From Rhodobacteraceae bacterium HLUCCA08 (GTDB taxonomy: Bacteria > Pseudomonadota > Alphaproteobacteria > Rhodobacterales > Rhodobacteraceae), in the NCBI GenBank assembly GCA_001314655.1, contig LJSF01000039.1:1-42185 (forward strand): a stretch of DNA of 42,185 nt, read 5' to 3'. A program made the translations under genes and the position numbers. The stretch's first letter is position 1. Each line of letters starts with the position of its first letter. Of the stretch, positions 32,971 to 42,078 are shown piece after piece. A model generated the notes under the pieces. It ran no database searches and was not told the DNA's origin. It saw only the letters and a program-made list of their open reading frames with translations.

Positions 32971-34929
32971 ATGGCCGACGACCTTCTTTCCGCCGCCGCC
33001 TCCGGCGACTACGACGCCTCCTCGATCGAGGTGCTCGAGGGGCTGGAACCCGTCCGCAAACGCCCGGGCATGTATATCGGCGGCACCGACGAACGCGCCC
33101 TGCACCACATGGTGGCCGAGGTGCTGGACAATTCGATGGACGAGGCCGTCGCCGGCCACGCCACCCGGATCGAGGTCGACCTGCACGACGACCATTCCGT
33201 CACCATCCGCGACAACGGCCGCGGCATCCCGATCGACCCGCACCCGAAATTCCCCGACAAGAGCGCGCTCGAGGTGATCCTCTGCACGCTCCATGCCGGC
33301 GGCAAGTTCTCTGGCAAGGCCTACCAGACCTCGGGCGGGCTGCACGGCGTCGGCGCCTCGGTCGTCAACGCCCTGTCCGATTCCATGACCGTCCAGGTCG
33401 CCCGCAACCGCGAGCTGTTCGAACAGCGCTTTTCCCGCGGCGTGCCGCTGGGCCCGTTGCAGAAACTCGGCCAGGCCCCGAACCGGCGCGGCACCACCAC
33501 CACCTTCCACCCCGACCCCGAGATCTTCGGCCAGCACCGCTTCAAGCCCGCCCGGATGATGCACATGGCCCGCTCCAAGGCCTACCTGTTCTCGGGGGTC
33601 GAGATCCGCTGGAAATCCGCCCTGCCCGATGGCGACATGCCGCAAGAGGCGGTGTTCCACTTTCCCGGCGGTCTGGCCGATTACCTGGCCGAAACGCTTG
33701 GCGGCGCCTCCACCTACGCCGACCGCCCCTTTGCCGGCACCGTCGATTTCCGCGACAAGTTCGGCGAACCGGGCAAGGTCGAATGGGCGATCAACTGGAC
33801 GCCGGCGCGCGACGGCTTCATCCAGTCCTATTGCAACACCGTGCCCACCCCCGAGGGCGGCACCCATGTCGCCGGCTTCTGGAACGCCATCCTGCGCGGC
33901 ATCAAGGCCTACGGCGAACTCGTCGGCAACCGCAAGGCGGCCCAGATCAGCCGCGACGACCTGGTGTCGGGCGGCTGCGCGCTGGTGTCCTGCTTCATCG
34001 CCGACCCGTCCTTCGTCGGCCAGACCAAGGACCGGCTGTCGACCGAAAGCGCGGCCAAGATGACCGAAGGCGCGGTGCGCGACCATTTCGACAACTGGCT
34101 GGCCTCGGATACCAAATCCGCCGGGGCGATCCTCGATTTCCTGGTGCTGCGGGCCGAGGAACGCCTGCGCCGCCGCCAGGAAAAGGAAACCGCCCGCAAG
34201 ACCGCCACCAAGAAGCTGCGCCTGCCCGGCAAGCTGGTCGATTGCTCGGCCACCAGCCGCGACGGGACCGAATTGTTCATCGTCGAGGGGGATTCGGCGG
34301 GCGGCTCGGCCAAGATGGCGCGCGACCGCAAGACCCAGGCCCTGCTGCCCCTGCGCGGCAAGATCCTGAACGTGCTCGGCGCGGCCTCGTCCAAGCTCGG
34401 CTCCAACCAGGAGATCGCCGACCTGACCCAGGCGCTTGGCGTGGGCCTGGGCACGCGGTTCAACATCGACGATCTGCGCTATGACAAGATCATCATCATG
34501 ACCGACGCCGATGTCGACGGCGCCCATATCGCGGCGCTGCTGATGACCTTCTTCTTCACCCAGATGCGGCCGATGATCGACCACGGCCACCTGTATCTGG
34601 CCTGCCCGCCGCTCTATCGCCTGACCCAGGGCGCGCGGCGGGTCTATGTCTCCGACGATGCCGAGAAGGCGCGCGTCCTGGCCGAGGGTCTGGGCGGCAA
34701 GGGCAAGATCGACGTCCAGCGCTTCAAGGGGCTGGGAGAGATGGACGCCAAGGATCTGAAGGAAACGACGATGGACCCCGCCTCGCGCAAGCTGATCCGG
34801 GTGACGATCGACGAGGATGCCCCGGGCGAAACCGGCGACCTGGTGGAGCGGCTGATGGGCAAGAAGCCGGAATTGCGGTTCCAGTATATCCAGGAGAACG
34901 CGCGGTTTGTGGAGGAGCTGGATGTTTGA
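32971..34929 (+). CDS. parE: DNA topoisomerase IV subunit B
   Basis: A 652-residue type IIA topoisomerase ATPase subunit. Order: GHKL ATPase domain (EVLDNSMDEA, DNGRGIPID, GGLHGVGASVVNAL), transducer, TOPRIM (EGDSAGG at 439-445 and the metal triad D512/D514/D516 in TDADVD), and the C-terminal RFKGLGEM/PELRFQYIQENA region. The short length and GGLHGVGASVVNALS match ParE, not GyrB. Start MADDLLS follows GAAAGG. It decatenates chromosomes with ParC, which is not in the window. Confidence 0.95.
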   Translation: MADDLLSAAASGDYDASSIEVLEGLEPVRKRPGMYIGGTDERALHHMVAEVLDNSMDEAVAGHATRIEVDLHDDHSVTIRDNGRGIPIDPHPKFPDKSALEVILCTLHAGGKFSGKAYQTSGGLHGVGASVVNALSDSMTVQVARNRELFEQRFSRGVPLGPLQKLGQAPNRRGTTTTFHPDPEIFGQHRFKPARMMHMARSKAYLFSGVEIRWKSALPDGDMPQEAVFHFPGGLADYLAETLGGASTYADRPFAGTVDFRDKFGEPGKVEWAINWTPARDGFIQSYCNTVPTPEGGTHVAGFWNAILRGIKAYGELVGNRKAAQISRDDLVSGGCALVSCFIADPSFVGQTKDRLSTESAAKMTEGAVRDHFDNWLASDTKSAGAILDFLVLRAEERLRRRQEKETARKTATKKLRLPGKLVDCSATSRDGTELFIVEGDSAGGSAKMARDRKTQALLPLRGKILNVLGAASSKLGSNQEIADLTQALGVGLGTRFNIDDLRYDKIIIMTDADVDGAHIAALLMTFFFTQMRPMIDHGHLYLACPPLYRLTQGARRVYVSDDAEKARVLAEGLGGKGKIDVQRFKGLGEMDAKDLKETTMDPASRKLIRVTIDEDAPGETGDLVERLMGKKPELRFQYIQENARFVEELDV

Positions 34930-34933
34930 AGTC

Positions 34934-35803
34934 TTAGGTGAACGCTAGATGTCGAAGCAATTGACTCTCCGAAACAAATAGCGGGGAATCTGAGTGCATG
35001 CGCAATTCCTGCGCCTTGCGCAGCTTTGTCCCTCGATTCAATTCGATCCAGTCGCGTGAAGCTTCACCGCCAACAACTACGAAATCTGTCTTTCCAGACA
35101 CGTGCCTTACCACGATCGCACCGAAAGAACGAAGTTCATCTTCTAACTTGCTTCGCGGTGTTGTTTTGAATTTCCCTGTGAGAACTAGAATTCTTCCATC
35201 CAAATCGACGTGAATATCAGTCAGCTTGTGTTCGTGAAGGTTCGCGACACCTCGTGTTTGCGCCATACCGGTGTCAGCATAGCAGTCACCCACTATTGCG
35301 CCGATAACTTCGCAGATTTCGTGAGATTCCTCAGGTGTGACGATCCCGTCGGCTACTGCGTCCTCACAGCTTGCGATTATTTGGCTGACACCAACAACAG
35401 CGGAAAGATCGGGTAGGTTACCGGCAAGCTCAACTAAATAACTTGCTTCCTTGGTCGTAATCCTCCCGTCACAAACAATGCCCCGACAGAAACCGAGAAA
35501 GCGGTTCAGAGCGCTTTTTTCACACGCTTCATCAATCTCAGAAGCACGGATTGTGACAATATCTTTAATGGAATTATGTTCCAAAATGTCCGCATCAAAG
35601 TCTTGGATGATGTCTGAAGCGTCTCCGTCAGAAACACTGGACACGAAGGCTTCGGATTCTGCGATCAAAGGCGCAACTTCACCAATCTCAACGTAGCCAC
35701 TTGCAGCAATACCCTCTAGAAACCCTGTGAAATGACAGAAGAACTTTCGGTCATTGTTTCTCGCGTGAATTCTGCGCAGGTCTGGTCCATCGTGTTCGAG
35801 CAT
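34934..35803 (-). CDS. BRCT-domain protein with TerB-like repeats, probably acquired
   Basis: A 289-residue cytoplasmic protein. The C-terminal BRCT domain (about 203-289: LDGRILVLTGKFKTTPRSKL, then GAIVVRHVSGKTDFVVVGG and the TKLRKAQEL helix) resembles that of NAD-dependent DNA ligases. The N-terminal ~180 residues have helical segments of TerB-like style (FCRGIVCDGRITTKEASYLV; ADGIVTPEESHEICEVIGAI). DNA-damage or phage-related roles are possible but not known. Base use is clearly AT-richer than the neighbours. GGAGG five bases before the ATG at 35803 fixes the start. It ends four bases from parE, convergently. Confidence 0.8.
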   Translation of the reverse strand: MLEHDGPDLRRIHARNNDRKFFCHFTGFLEGIAASGYVEIGEVAPLIAESEAFVSSVSDGDASDIIQDFDADILEHNSIKDIVTIRASEIDEACEKSALNRFLGFCRGIVCDGRITTKEASYLVELAGNLPDLSAVVGVSQIIASCEDAVADGIVTPEESHEICEVIGAIVGDCYADTGMAQTRGVANLHEHKLTDIHVDLDGRILVLTGKFKTTPRSKLEDELRSFGAIVVRHVSGKTDFVVVGGEASRDWIELNRGTKLRKAQELRMHSDSPLFVSESQLLRHLAFT

Positions 35804-35824
35804 ACGCACCTCCAATCCTACCTT

Positions 35825-35854
35825 ATTCAACTTATCCCGGCTCGCGAGTGTCAA
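35825..35854 (-). promoter_or_regulatory. Promoter of the BRCT gene
   Basis: On the minus strand a perfect -35, TTGACA (35849-35854), is followed after 18 bp by TTGAAT (35825-35830) as a moderate -10. This would give a leader of about 15 nt with the GGAGG ribosome binding site inside it. Confidence 0.45.
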
Positions 35855-35988
35855 CGACAATCGCACACGCGCGGGGGCGATCGAACCCTCTGAGCGGCGC
35901 GCTTTGTCCCCACCACATCCGCACCTGATCCAATCGGAGCACCCAGTCCAACCCAACAGCCGCCGCGTCACGCCGAAGGCGTGCCAAC

Positions 35989-36071
35989 TATGATCGGCGC
36001 CCTTCCGGGTATGATCGGCGCCCCTCCGGGTATGATCGGCGACCTCCGGGTATGATCGGCGCCCCTCCGGG
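35989..36071. repeat. Four-copy 20-21 bp tandem repeat
   Basis: Copies at 35989-36009, 36010-36030, 36031-36050 (one base shorter) and 36051-36071 share TATGATCGGCGCCCCTCCGG with small changes. On the minus strand each unit contains GGAGG and the 6-bp palindrome GGCGCC. They are tandem without spacers, so not a CRISPR array. Confidence 0.85.
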
Positions 36072-36213
36072 GCGACGGGGCGCGTCGGCTTTGGCGCGGC
36101 GACTGCGCCGCTAGCCGCACCCGCCACGGTGCACCCCCGGCCCCGCTCCGATACAGGGTGGGGTTCCACCCCACCGCCCCGGACCAAGAGACCCAACCCG
36201 ATCCGGACGCCCG

Positions 36214-36609
36214 TCACTCCGCCTGGATCCCCTCCAGGAACGCGATCAGGTCGGCCACCGGGGCGCTGGTCATCATCGGCTGGCCGGTCTCCACCTTGAT
36301 CGGCGTGTCGATCCCCGAAAAATAATCGCCGTAAACCGGCATCGGGCTGCCATGGGCCACCAGAGGATCGCGCCCGTCGATCCGCATCGCCACCCGTGCG
36401 GTGGGGAAAACCCCGTCATTCCGGGCGCCCAGCCCGGTCAGATCCGGCGGTTGCAGCACCAGCGCCGGGGCCATCGGCCCGGCCCCCGTCGCATCGACCC
36501 CGTGGCAGGTCGCGCAATATTGCGAATAAAGCCGCGCCCCTTCGTCCGCGTCCTCGCCCAGAACCGGCGCACCGATCAGGGCCAATCCCAACGCCATCAC
36601 TCTGCGCAT
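36214..36609 (-). CDS. Small c-type cytochrome
   Basis: A 131-residue exported monohaem cytochrome c. A signal peptide (VMALGLALIGAPVLG) precedes the haem motif CATCH (residues 32-36); the distal Met is probably in GSPMPVYG. It is the second of two tandem cytochrome genes, 11 bp apart, on the minus strand. Its partner reductase or oxidase is unknown. Confidence 0.85.
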   Translation of the reverse strand: MRRVMALGLALIGAPVLGEDADEGARLYSQYCATCHGVDATGAGPMAPALVLQPPDLTGLGARNDGVFPTARVAMRIDGRDPLVAHGSPMPVYGDYFSGIDTPIKVETGQPMMTSAPVADLIAFLEGIQAE

Positions 36610-36620
36610 CGCCGCTTCTC

Positions 36621-37022
36621 CTATTCCTGTATGGTTTCCAGGTAGTTGGCCAGCGCCAACAGGCCCGCCGGCACCGGTGTGCCGACCCCGTCCTCCTCGA
36701 CGATCACGGTCGGCCCAAGGTCGAGCGCGCCGAATTCCGGCATCGCCACGCTGAAATGATCGGCCCGGGTATAGCCGTCGATCACGCTCATCACGTAGTC
36801 GCGCGGAAACACGCCGCCATTGTTCGCCGCCATCCGCGTCAGATCCGGCGGCACCTGGAACAATTGCACCCCGAAATCCCCGGCCCCCTTGCCGTCGACC
36901 CCGTGGCAACTGGCGCAATCCTGCTGGAACGCCAGCGCCCCGGCGGCGCTGCCGGTCTCCGGCTCCGGCGCGACACATCCGCCGACAACGATCGCCAAAG
37001 CCGCGAAAATCCCCTGTTTCAT
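36621..37022 (-). CDS. c-type cytochrome lipoprotein
   Basis: A 133-residue cytochrome c with a lipoprotein signal (VVGGC, acylated Cys 16 or so) and haem motif CASCH. The probable Met ligand is in VAMPEFG. GAGGCAG precedes the ATG at 37022. Gene order and similarity of layout to the next gene (CxxCHG followed by PPDLT and GVFP) show that the two cytochromes are paralogues and probably work together in an electron-transfer chain. Confidence 0.85.
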   Translation of the reverse strand: MKQGIFAALAIVVGGCVAPEPETGSAAGALAFQQDCASCHGVDGKGAGDFGVQLFQVPPDLTRMAANNGGVFPRDYVMSVIDGYTRADHFSVAMPEFGALDLGPTVIVEEDGVGTPVPAGLLALANYLETIQE

Positions 37023-37113
37023 TGCTGCCTCCTGCCCTGTTCGCCCCATCATACTCGAATTGCGGCCCCCGCGCTGCCTTGATCTGGATCAGGACCCCGC
37101 TAAGCTGGCGCCC

Positions 37114-37794
37114 ATGCGCAAGACCCTGCTTGTCCTGCTGGTCCTGGCCGCCTGCGGCCGTCCGCTGACGCCGACCGAAACCGGCATGGCGCGCGACCTG
37201 ATGGGCGACAGCCTGGACACCGCGCCGGTCCGTTTCGCCGAACTGGGCCTGATCGGTCTGCGCGAGGTCACCTATCCCGCCCGCCCCCGCATCACCTGCC
37301 GCGAACGGATCGCACCGGAACCGGACCGCGACCATTATGTCGGCCGCACCGCCGGCGCGGTGGCGTTCAACCAGGTCCTGACCAATCCCGATTTCACCGT
37401 TCCCGATTACATGCGCGGCTATCCCGACGAGGTCCACCTGGTCGCGGCGATGTTCTTTGCCCATGAACTGACCCATATCTGGCAATGGCAGAACCGCGCG
37501 GTCACCGGCTATCACCCCCTGCGCGGCGCGCTCGAGCACAAGCCCGGCGTCGATCCCTACCTGTTCGACCCGCAGGCCGACCTGACCTTCCTCGACCTGG
37601 GCTATGAACAGCAGGCCGCGCTGGTCGAGGAATTCGTCTGCTGCCGCACCCTCGCCCCCGAGGCGGCCCGGACCGAACGGCTCTGGCAGGTTCTGTCCCA
37701 GGCCATGCCCGTGACCCACCCGATGTCGGTGCCGCCCGCACGACGCGTCCTCGGCGTCGATGCCGAGGCCGACCTGGACGGGATCTGCGACTGA
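37114..37794 (+). CDS. HEXXH-containing lipoprotein, possible metallopeptidase
   Basis: A 226-residue lipoprotein with LLVLAAC at the N-terminus. The segment FAHELTHIWQWQ has the HEXXH zinc-binding motif, and YEQQAALVEEF downstream offers Glu residues that could serve as the third ligand. A similar motif is found in DUF4157-like proteins and in the 'Vgr-related' proteins of Rhodobacterales (recalled). Activity is not known. It diverges from the cytochrome pair. Confidence 0.7.
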   Translation: MRKTLLVLLVLAACGRPLTPTETGMARDLMGDSLDTAPVRFAELGLIGLREVTYPARPRITCRERIAPEPDRDHYVGRTAGAVAFNQVLTNPDFTVPDYMRGYPDEVHLVAAMFFAHELTHIWQWQNRAVTGYHPLRGALEHKPGVDPYLFDPQADLTFLDLGYEQQAALVEEFVCCRTLAPEAARTERLWQVLSQAMPVTHPMSVPPARRVLGVDAEADLDGICD

Positions 37795-37804
37795 GCCTGC
37801 GTCA

Positions 37805-37826
37805 TCCCGGCCGGAAAACGCCGGGA
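37805..37826. terminator. Hairpin between the HEXXH lipoprotein gene and lolD
   Basis: TCCCGGC (37805-37811) and GCCGGGA (37820-37826) pair across an 8-nt loop in the 41-bp convergent gap. No T-run follows, so it is a weak candidate for a shared terminator. Confidence 0.4.
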
Positions 37827-37835
37827 ATGAGGCCG

Positions 37836-38546
37836 TCAGGCCGAGGCGGCAGCGCCCCCGTCCCCGGCACCCGGCCCCACCCGGCCGGCATCGAGCCGCA
37901 CGATGCGGTCCATCCGGGCGGCCAGCTCCAGGTTGTGGGTCGCGATCAGGGCGGCCAGGCCGGTCTCGCGCACCAGCTCCATCAGCGCGCCGAAGACCCG
38001 GTCCGAGGTTTCGGGGTCCAGGTTGCCGGTGGGCTCGTCGGCCAGCAACAGGCGCGGACCATTGGCCAGCGCCCGGCAGAACGCCACCCGCTGCTGTTCG
38101 CCGCCCGACAGGGCCGCGGGGCGGTGATCGGCGCGTTCGGCGACGCCGACCCGGGCCAGAAGATCCCGCGCCCGATCCCGCGCCGCCCCCCGCGCCACGC
38201 CATTGGCCAGTTGCGGCAGCACGATGTTCTCTTCGGCCGAAAACTCGGGCAGCAGGTGGTGGAACTGGTAGATGAAGCCGACCTGGGCCCGCCGGATGGC
38301 GGTGCGCCGCCGGTCGCTCAGGCCGGTCATCGCCTCGCCGCCGATCCGCACGTCGCCGGCATCGGCCACGTCCAGCAGCCCGGCGATATGCAGAAGCGTC
38401 GACTTGCCCGCCCCCGAGGGCGCGACCAGGGCCACCACCTCGCCCGCTGCCAGGCTCAGATCGACGCCGCGCAACACGCGGACCTCGTTCGGGCGGCCGT
38501 GGTTATAGCCCTTTTCGATCCCCGACAGTTCCAGCGCGTCACTCAT
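37836..38546 (-). CDS. lolD: Lipoprotein-releasing ABC transporter ATP-binding protein
   Basis: A 236-residue ABC ATPase. Walker A is APSGAGKST, the signature LSGGEQQR, Walker [13 protein letters not shown], and the switch His in THN. LolD powers release of outer-membrane lipoproteins from the inner membrane with LolC/E. It overlaps lolC by eight bases. Confidence 0.93.
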   Translation of the reverse strand: MSDALELSGIEKGYNHGRPNEVRVLRGVDLSLAAGEVVALVAPSGAGKSTLLHIAGLLDVADAGDVRIGGEAMTGLSDRRRTAIRRAQVGFIYQFHHLLPEFSAEENIVLPQLANGVARGAARDRARDLLARVGVAERADHRPAALSGGEQQRVAFCRALANGPRLLLADEPTGNLDPETSDRVFGALMELVRETGLAALIATHNLELAARMDRIVRLDAGRVGPGAGDGGAAASA

Positions 38547-39864
38547 AGCGCAGCGCCTCGACCGGGTTCATCCGGGCCGCGCGCCGGGCCGGGAACAGGG
38601 TGATGCCCCAGGACAGCCCGAGGCTGAGCCCCGCCGCCATGGCGATATCGCCCGCCCGCAGGATCGCCGAGGGAAAGATGAAACCGCGCGCCGTCAGCTC
38701 GTCCACGCCGCTGCCGCTCAGCCAGTTCACGAAGCTGTAGACATGGTCGATATTGAGCGCGAAGACCGCGCCCAGGATCACCCCCAGCAGGGTGCCGAAG
38801 GTGCCGATCCAGGCGCCGCACAGAAAGAACACCCGCAGCACGCTGGACTGGTCCAGCCCCATCGTGCGCAGGATGCCGATATCGCGGCCCTTGTTCTTGA
38901 CCAGCATGATCAGCCCCGAAACGATGTTCATCGACGCGATCAGCACCAGGATCGACAGCAGGATGAACAGCGCGTTGTCCTCCAGCGCCAGCGCACGCAG
39001 GAAATCGCCGCTTTCGTCCTTCCAGCTATACAGCCAGCCGCCCGGGGGCAGCACCTCGGACACCCGCGCCTTCATCGCCGCGTCATCCTCGGGGTCGTGC
39101 AGGAAGACCTGCAGCTGGTCGACCGCCCCGTCGACGCCAAAGAAATCCTGCGCCTTGTCCAGCGGCATGTAGACCCGCGACCGGTCCAGGATCTGGCCGC
39201 CGGTCTGAAAGACATAGATCACCTCGAAACTGGCGCTGCGCGGACTTCGGCCGGCGGCGGTCTGAACCCCGTTGGCGGTCAGCAGCGTGACCCGCGATCC
39301 GACGCCCAGACCCAACTGGTCGGCGACCCCGCGGCCGATGGCGATCCCGTTCGGTGCACGGCCGAAATCGGCCAGGCTGCCTTCGCGCCAGATCGGCTCG
39401 ACCACGCGCGGGATCGCGGCCAGGTCATCGGGGCGGATACCGTTGACATTCACCAGATGCGAGGTCTGGCCCAGCGTCATCAGCGCGAAATCCGACACCA
39501 CCGGGTCGACCCTCTCGACCCCGTCGACCCCGGCGATCCGGGCACGCCAGTCGTCATAGGCGGCGATCGTGTCGATGCGGCGCTGAACCTCCTGGGTGAA
39601 ATCGCCCTGGGTCACGGTGATCGTCTCGATATCGCTCATCCGGACGGTGACATGGGGGCTGGAGCCGACCATGATGTCGACCATGTCGGCCCGCAGGCCC
39701 GAACGCACGGCCAGCGTCGCGACCAGCGCGAAGACCGCCAGCGTGATCCCGATCAGGCTGATCCAGGTCATCGCCGACACGCCGCCTTCGGCCCGCTTGG
39801 CGCGGATATAGCGCCAGGCGATCATCCATTCGAAACGGGAAAACGGGGCGGTGCGTCCGGCCAT
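38539..39864 (-). CDS. lolC: Lipoprotein-releasing transmembrane protein LolC/LolE
   Basis: A 441-residue FtsX/MacB-type permease with one N-terminal membrane helix (about 25-50), a large periplasmic domain (about 50-270), and three C-terminal helices. The LolC/E style N-terminus ([18 protein letters not shown]) and C-terminal [16 protein letters not shown] are clear. Alphaproteobacteria often have one such gene serving both LolC and LolE roles. It is coupled to lolD. Confidence 0.93.
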   Translation of the reverse strand: MAGRTAPFSRFEWMIAWRYIRAKRAEGGVSAMTWISLIGITLAVFALVATLAVRSGLRADMVDIMVGSSPHVTVRMSDIETITVTQGDFTQEVQRRIDTIAAYDDWRARIAGVDGVERVDPVVSDFALMTLGQTSHLVNVNGIRPDDLAAIPRVVEPIWREGSLADFGRAPNGIAIGRGVADQLGLGVGSRVTLLTANGVQTAAGRSPRSASFEVIYVFQTGGQILDRSRVYMPLDKAQDFFGVDGAVDQLQVFLHDPEDDAAMKARVSEVLPPGGWLYSWKDESGDFLRALALEDNALFILLSILVLIASMNIVSGLIMLVKNKGRDIGILRTMGLDQSSVLRVFFLCGAWIGTFGTLLGVILGAVFALNIDHVYSFVNWLSGSGVDELTARGFIFPSAILRAGDIAMAAGLSLGLSWGITLFPARRAARMNPVEALRYE

Positions 39865-39923
39865 GGCTCTCTGCTCTTGCGATCCTCGTGCCCTGTGTGC
39901 GGCCTCGGGCCGGCGGGGTCAAC

Positions 39924-40538
39924 TCATCGCGGCGCGGCGTCGGCCCGGGTCAGGGGCGGCTCGCGCCGGGCGGGGCCGCGCAGGGGCGGTTCGGGTCGGA
40001 CCGGGGCGGTTACCGGCGCAGACGGCCGCGCCGGCCCGGGTGCGGGCGCCTGGCGGCGGCGGCGCACCGGCCACAGCAGAAGGCCACCGACCAGTCCGAT
40101 CACCGCCCAGCCGCCGACGAACCCGGCCGCCGCGGCCACGGCGCCTGCGGCACTCAGCGGCACCGCCGGGACGAAATCCGACCAGGTGCCGCGGAACACC
40201 TCGGCATCGCCCAACCGGTGCGGCATCAACAGGCGCTGCATCGGCGACGCCTGCTCCAGCGCGGCATGATGGGTGGACAGCGCCGCGTGCCGGGCGAAGC
40301 TCCGCGTCATGTCGGCGCGGCGGTCCTCCAGAAAGGCGGTGCCGGTCATCTGGGCCAGTGCCTCGGACCGGGTCAGTTCGGCGCGCCGGGCCGAGGCGTC
40401 GAAATCCGCGACCACGACGCCCAGCGCCTCCACCTGGCCGGCCAGGCGTTGCGTGTATTGCTGTGCGAATTCAGGATATTGCGACAAGGCGGCGCCGCCG
40501 CCCAGGCCGCCGATGAACGCCAGTGCCCTCAGGATCAT
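39924..40538 (-). CDS. DUF2937 membrane protein
   Basis: A 204-residue protein with an N-terminal hydrophobic segment (ALAFIGGLGGGAALS) followed by an amphipathic helical stretch (EFAQQYTQRLAGQVEAL), a second membrane segment near residues 135-165, and a Pro/Arg-rich tail. This is the DUF2937 layout as I recall it, function unknown. The start at 40538 follows AGAGG. It sits between proS and lolC on the same strand, a common order in Rhodobacterales. Confidence 0.75.
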   Translation of the reverse strand: MILRALAFIGGLGGGAALSQYPEFAQQYTQRLAGQVEALGVVVADFDASARRAELTRSEALAQMTGTAFLEDRRADMTRSFARHAALSTHHAALEQASPMQRLLMPHRLGDAEVFRGTWSDFVPAVPLSAAGAVAAAAGFVGGWAVIGLVGGLLLWPVRRRRQAPAPGPARPSAPVTAPVRPEPPLRGPARREPPLTRADAAPR

Positions 40539-40635
40539 GCCGGATCTGCCTCTGCTGCGCCGCCCTCTTTGTGGGGACCGGTCACCATACAGGCTATCAG
40601 ATTGGCCGAGCCGCGCAAAGTCTGCCGCCGGGCGG

Positions 40636-40657
40636 ACCAAAATTATATAATTTTGGT
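40636..40657. terminator. Third AT-rich palindrome, downstream of proS
   Basis: Arms ACCAAAATTAT (40636-40646) and ATAATTTTGGT (40647-40657) form a perfect 22-bp palindrome, 20 bases past the proS stop codon. Size, symmetry and placement match the pair at 29306-29356, so it belongs to the same class of element, probably a terminator. Confidence 0.6.
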
Positions 40658-40677
40658 GCCCCCACCGGGAGCGCCGG

Positions 40678-42078
40678 TCACATCCAGGTGTGAAAACTCC
40701 GGGTCGCCATCGGTTCGACCAGGTCATGTCCCAGATGGACATGATGCGGGGCGTAGATCTGTTTCACCCGGGCCAGGGCCGCCTCGGGGCTCAGTTCTTC
40801 GCTTTCGCCGGTGCGGCGGCAGGTCAGTTCGACCTTGCCGGATTTCAGCCCGCGCGGCCCGACGGTGATCCGCCAGGGCAGGCCGATCAGGTCCATGGTC
40901 GCGAACTTGCCGCCGGCGCGTTCGTCGCGGTCGTCGTAAAGCGGCTCCAGCCCCAGCGCGGTGATTCCGGCATAAAGCGCGTCGCAGGCGGCGTCGGTCT
41001 CCGTGTCGCCCTGGCGCAGGTTGACGATGCCGACCTGAAAGGGCGTCACCCCTTCGGGCCAGATGATGCCGTTCTCGTCATGGCTGGCCTCGATGATCGC
41101 GCCCAGCAGGCGGCTGACCCCGATCCCGTGCGACCCCATGTGCAGCGGCACGCGGCCGCCGTCCTCGGCCTGCACATAGGCGCCCAACTTCTCGGAATAT
41201 TCGGTGCCGAAATAGAAGATCTGGCCGACCTCGATGCCGCGCGCGCTGCGCCGCCGCTCTTCGGGGACCTCGGCGAAGACCGCCGCGTCATGGGTTTCAT
41301 CGGTGCGGGCGTAGCGGCTGGTGAATTCCTCCAGCACCGCCTGGCACTGGGCGTGATCGTCATAATCGATCTGCCGGTCGCCGAATTTCAGGTCGGTGAT
41401 CGCGCTGTCATAGAACACCTCCGATTCGCCGGTGTCGGCCAGGACCAGGAATTCATGGGTGTAATCGCCGCCGATCGGGCCGCTGTCGGCCCGCATCGGG
41501 ATCGCCTGCAGCCCCATCCGTTCATAGGTCCGCAGATAGCTGACCAGGTGGCGGTTATAGGCGTGCAACGCGTCCTCGCGCGTGAGGTCGAAATTGTAGC
41601 CGTCCTTCATCAGGAATTCACGGCCCCGCATGACACCGAAGCGCGGCCGCACCTCGTCGCGGAATTTCCACTGGATGTGATAGAGCGTCAGCGGCAGCGC
41701 CTTGTAGGAGGTGACGTAATTGCCGACGATTTCGGTGATCATCTCCTCGTTGGTCGGGCCATAGAGCATCTCGCGCCCGTGCCGGTCGGTGATCCGCAGC
41801 ATTTCAGGCCCATAGGCGTCGTAGCGGCCGGATTTCTGCCACAGCTCGGCCGATTGCAGGGTCGGCATCAACAGCGGGATATGGCCGGCGCGCTGCTGTT
41901 CCTCGTGCACGATCTGTTCGATCCGGCGCAGCACCCTGTAGCCCAGCGGCAGCCAGGAATAGATCCCCGCCGCCTGTTGGCGGATCATCCCGGCGCGCAG
42001 CATCAGCCGGTGGCTGACGATCTGGGCGTCGGCGGGGGTTTCCTTGAGGACGGGCAGGAAATAGCGGCTCAGGCGCAT
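40678..42078 (-). CDS. proS: Prolyl-tRNA synthetase
   Basis: A 466-residue class II synthetase of the short alphaproteobacterial type that lacks the editing insertion. Landmarks include [36 protein letters not shown] (motif 2 region), [16 protein letters not shown] (motif 3 region) and the C-terminal anticodon-binding domain. The last ~25 residues ([12 protein letters not shown] and beyond) go past the usual end. It is the most upstream gene of the minus-strand proS-DUF2937-lolC-lolD series. Confidence 0.95.
   Translation of the reverse strand: MRLSRYFLPVLKETPADAQIVSHRLMLRAGMIRQQAAGIYSWLPLGYRVLRRIEQIVHEEQQRAGHIPLLMPTLQSAELWQKSGRYDAYGPEMLRITDRHGREMLYGPTNEEMITEIVGNYVTSYKALPLTLYHIQWKFRDEVRPRFGVMRGREFLMKDGYNFDLTREDALHAYNRHLVSYLRTYERMGLQAIPMRADSGPIGGDYTHEFLVLADTGESEVFYDSAITDLKFGDRQIDYDDHAQCQAVLEEFTSRYARTDETHDAAVFAEVPEERRRSARGIEVGQIFYFGTEYSEKLGAYVQAEDGGRVPLHMGSHGIGVSRLLGAIIEASHDENGIIWPEGVTPFQVGIVNLRQGDTETDAACDALYAGITALGLEPLYDDRDERAGGKFATMDLIGLPWRITVGPRGLKSGKVELTCRRTGESEELSPEAALARVKQIYAPHHVHLGHDLVEPMATRSFHTWM

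Larger units (their letters stand above)
35804..36213. other. 410-bp gene-free region upstream of the BRCT gene
   Basis: It holds the BRCT-gene promoter, a four-copy 20-21 bp tandem repeat, a small CACGCC/GGCGTG hairpin near 35970-35985, and a hairpin GGTGGGG/CCCCACC (36157-36163 with 36169-36175) that may end the cytochrome transcript. No gene is supported. Confidence 0.6.

Noticed and set aside
35989-36071. CRISPR-like array
   Set aside because: The units are tandem with no spacers and there are no cas genes.
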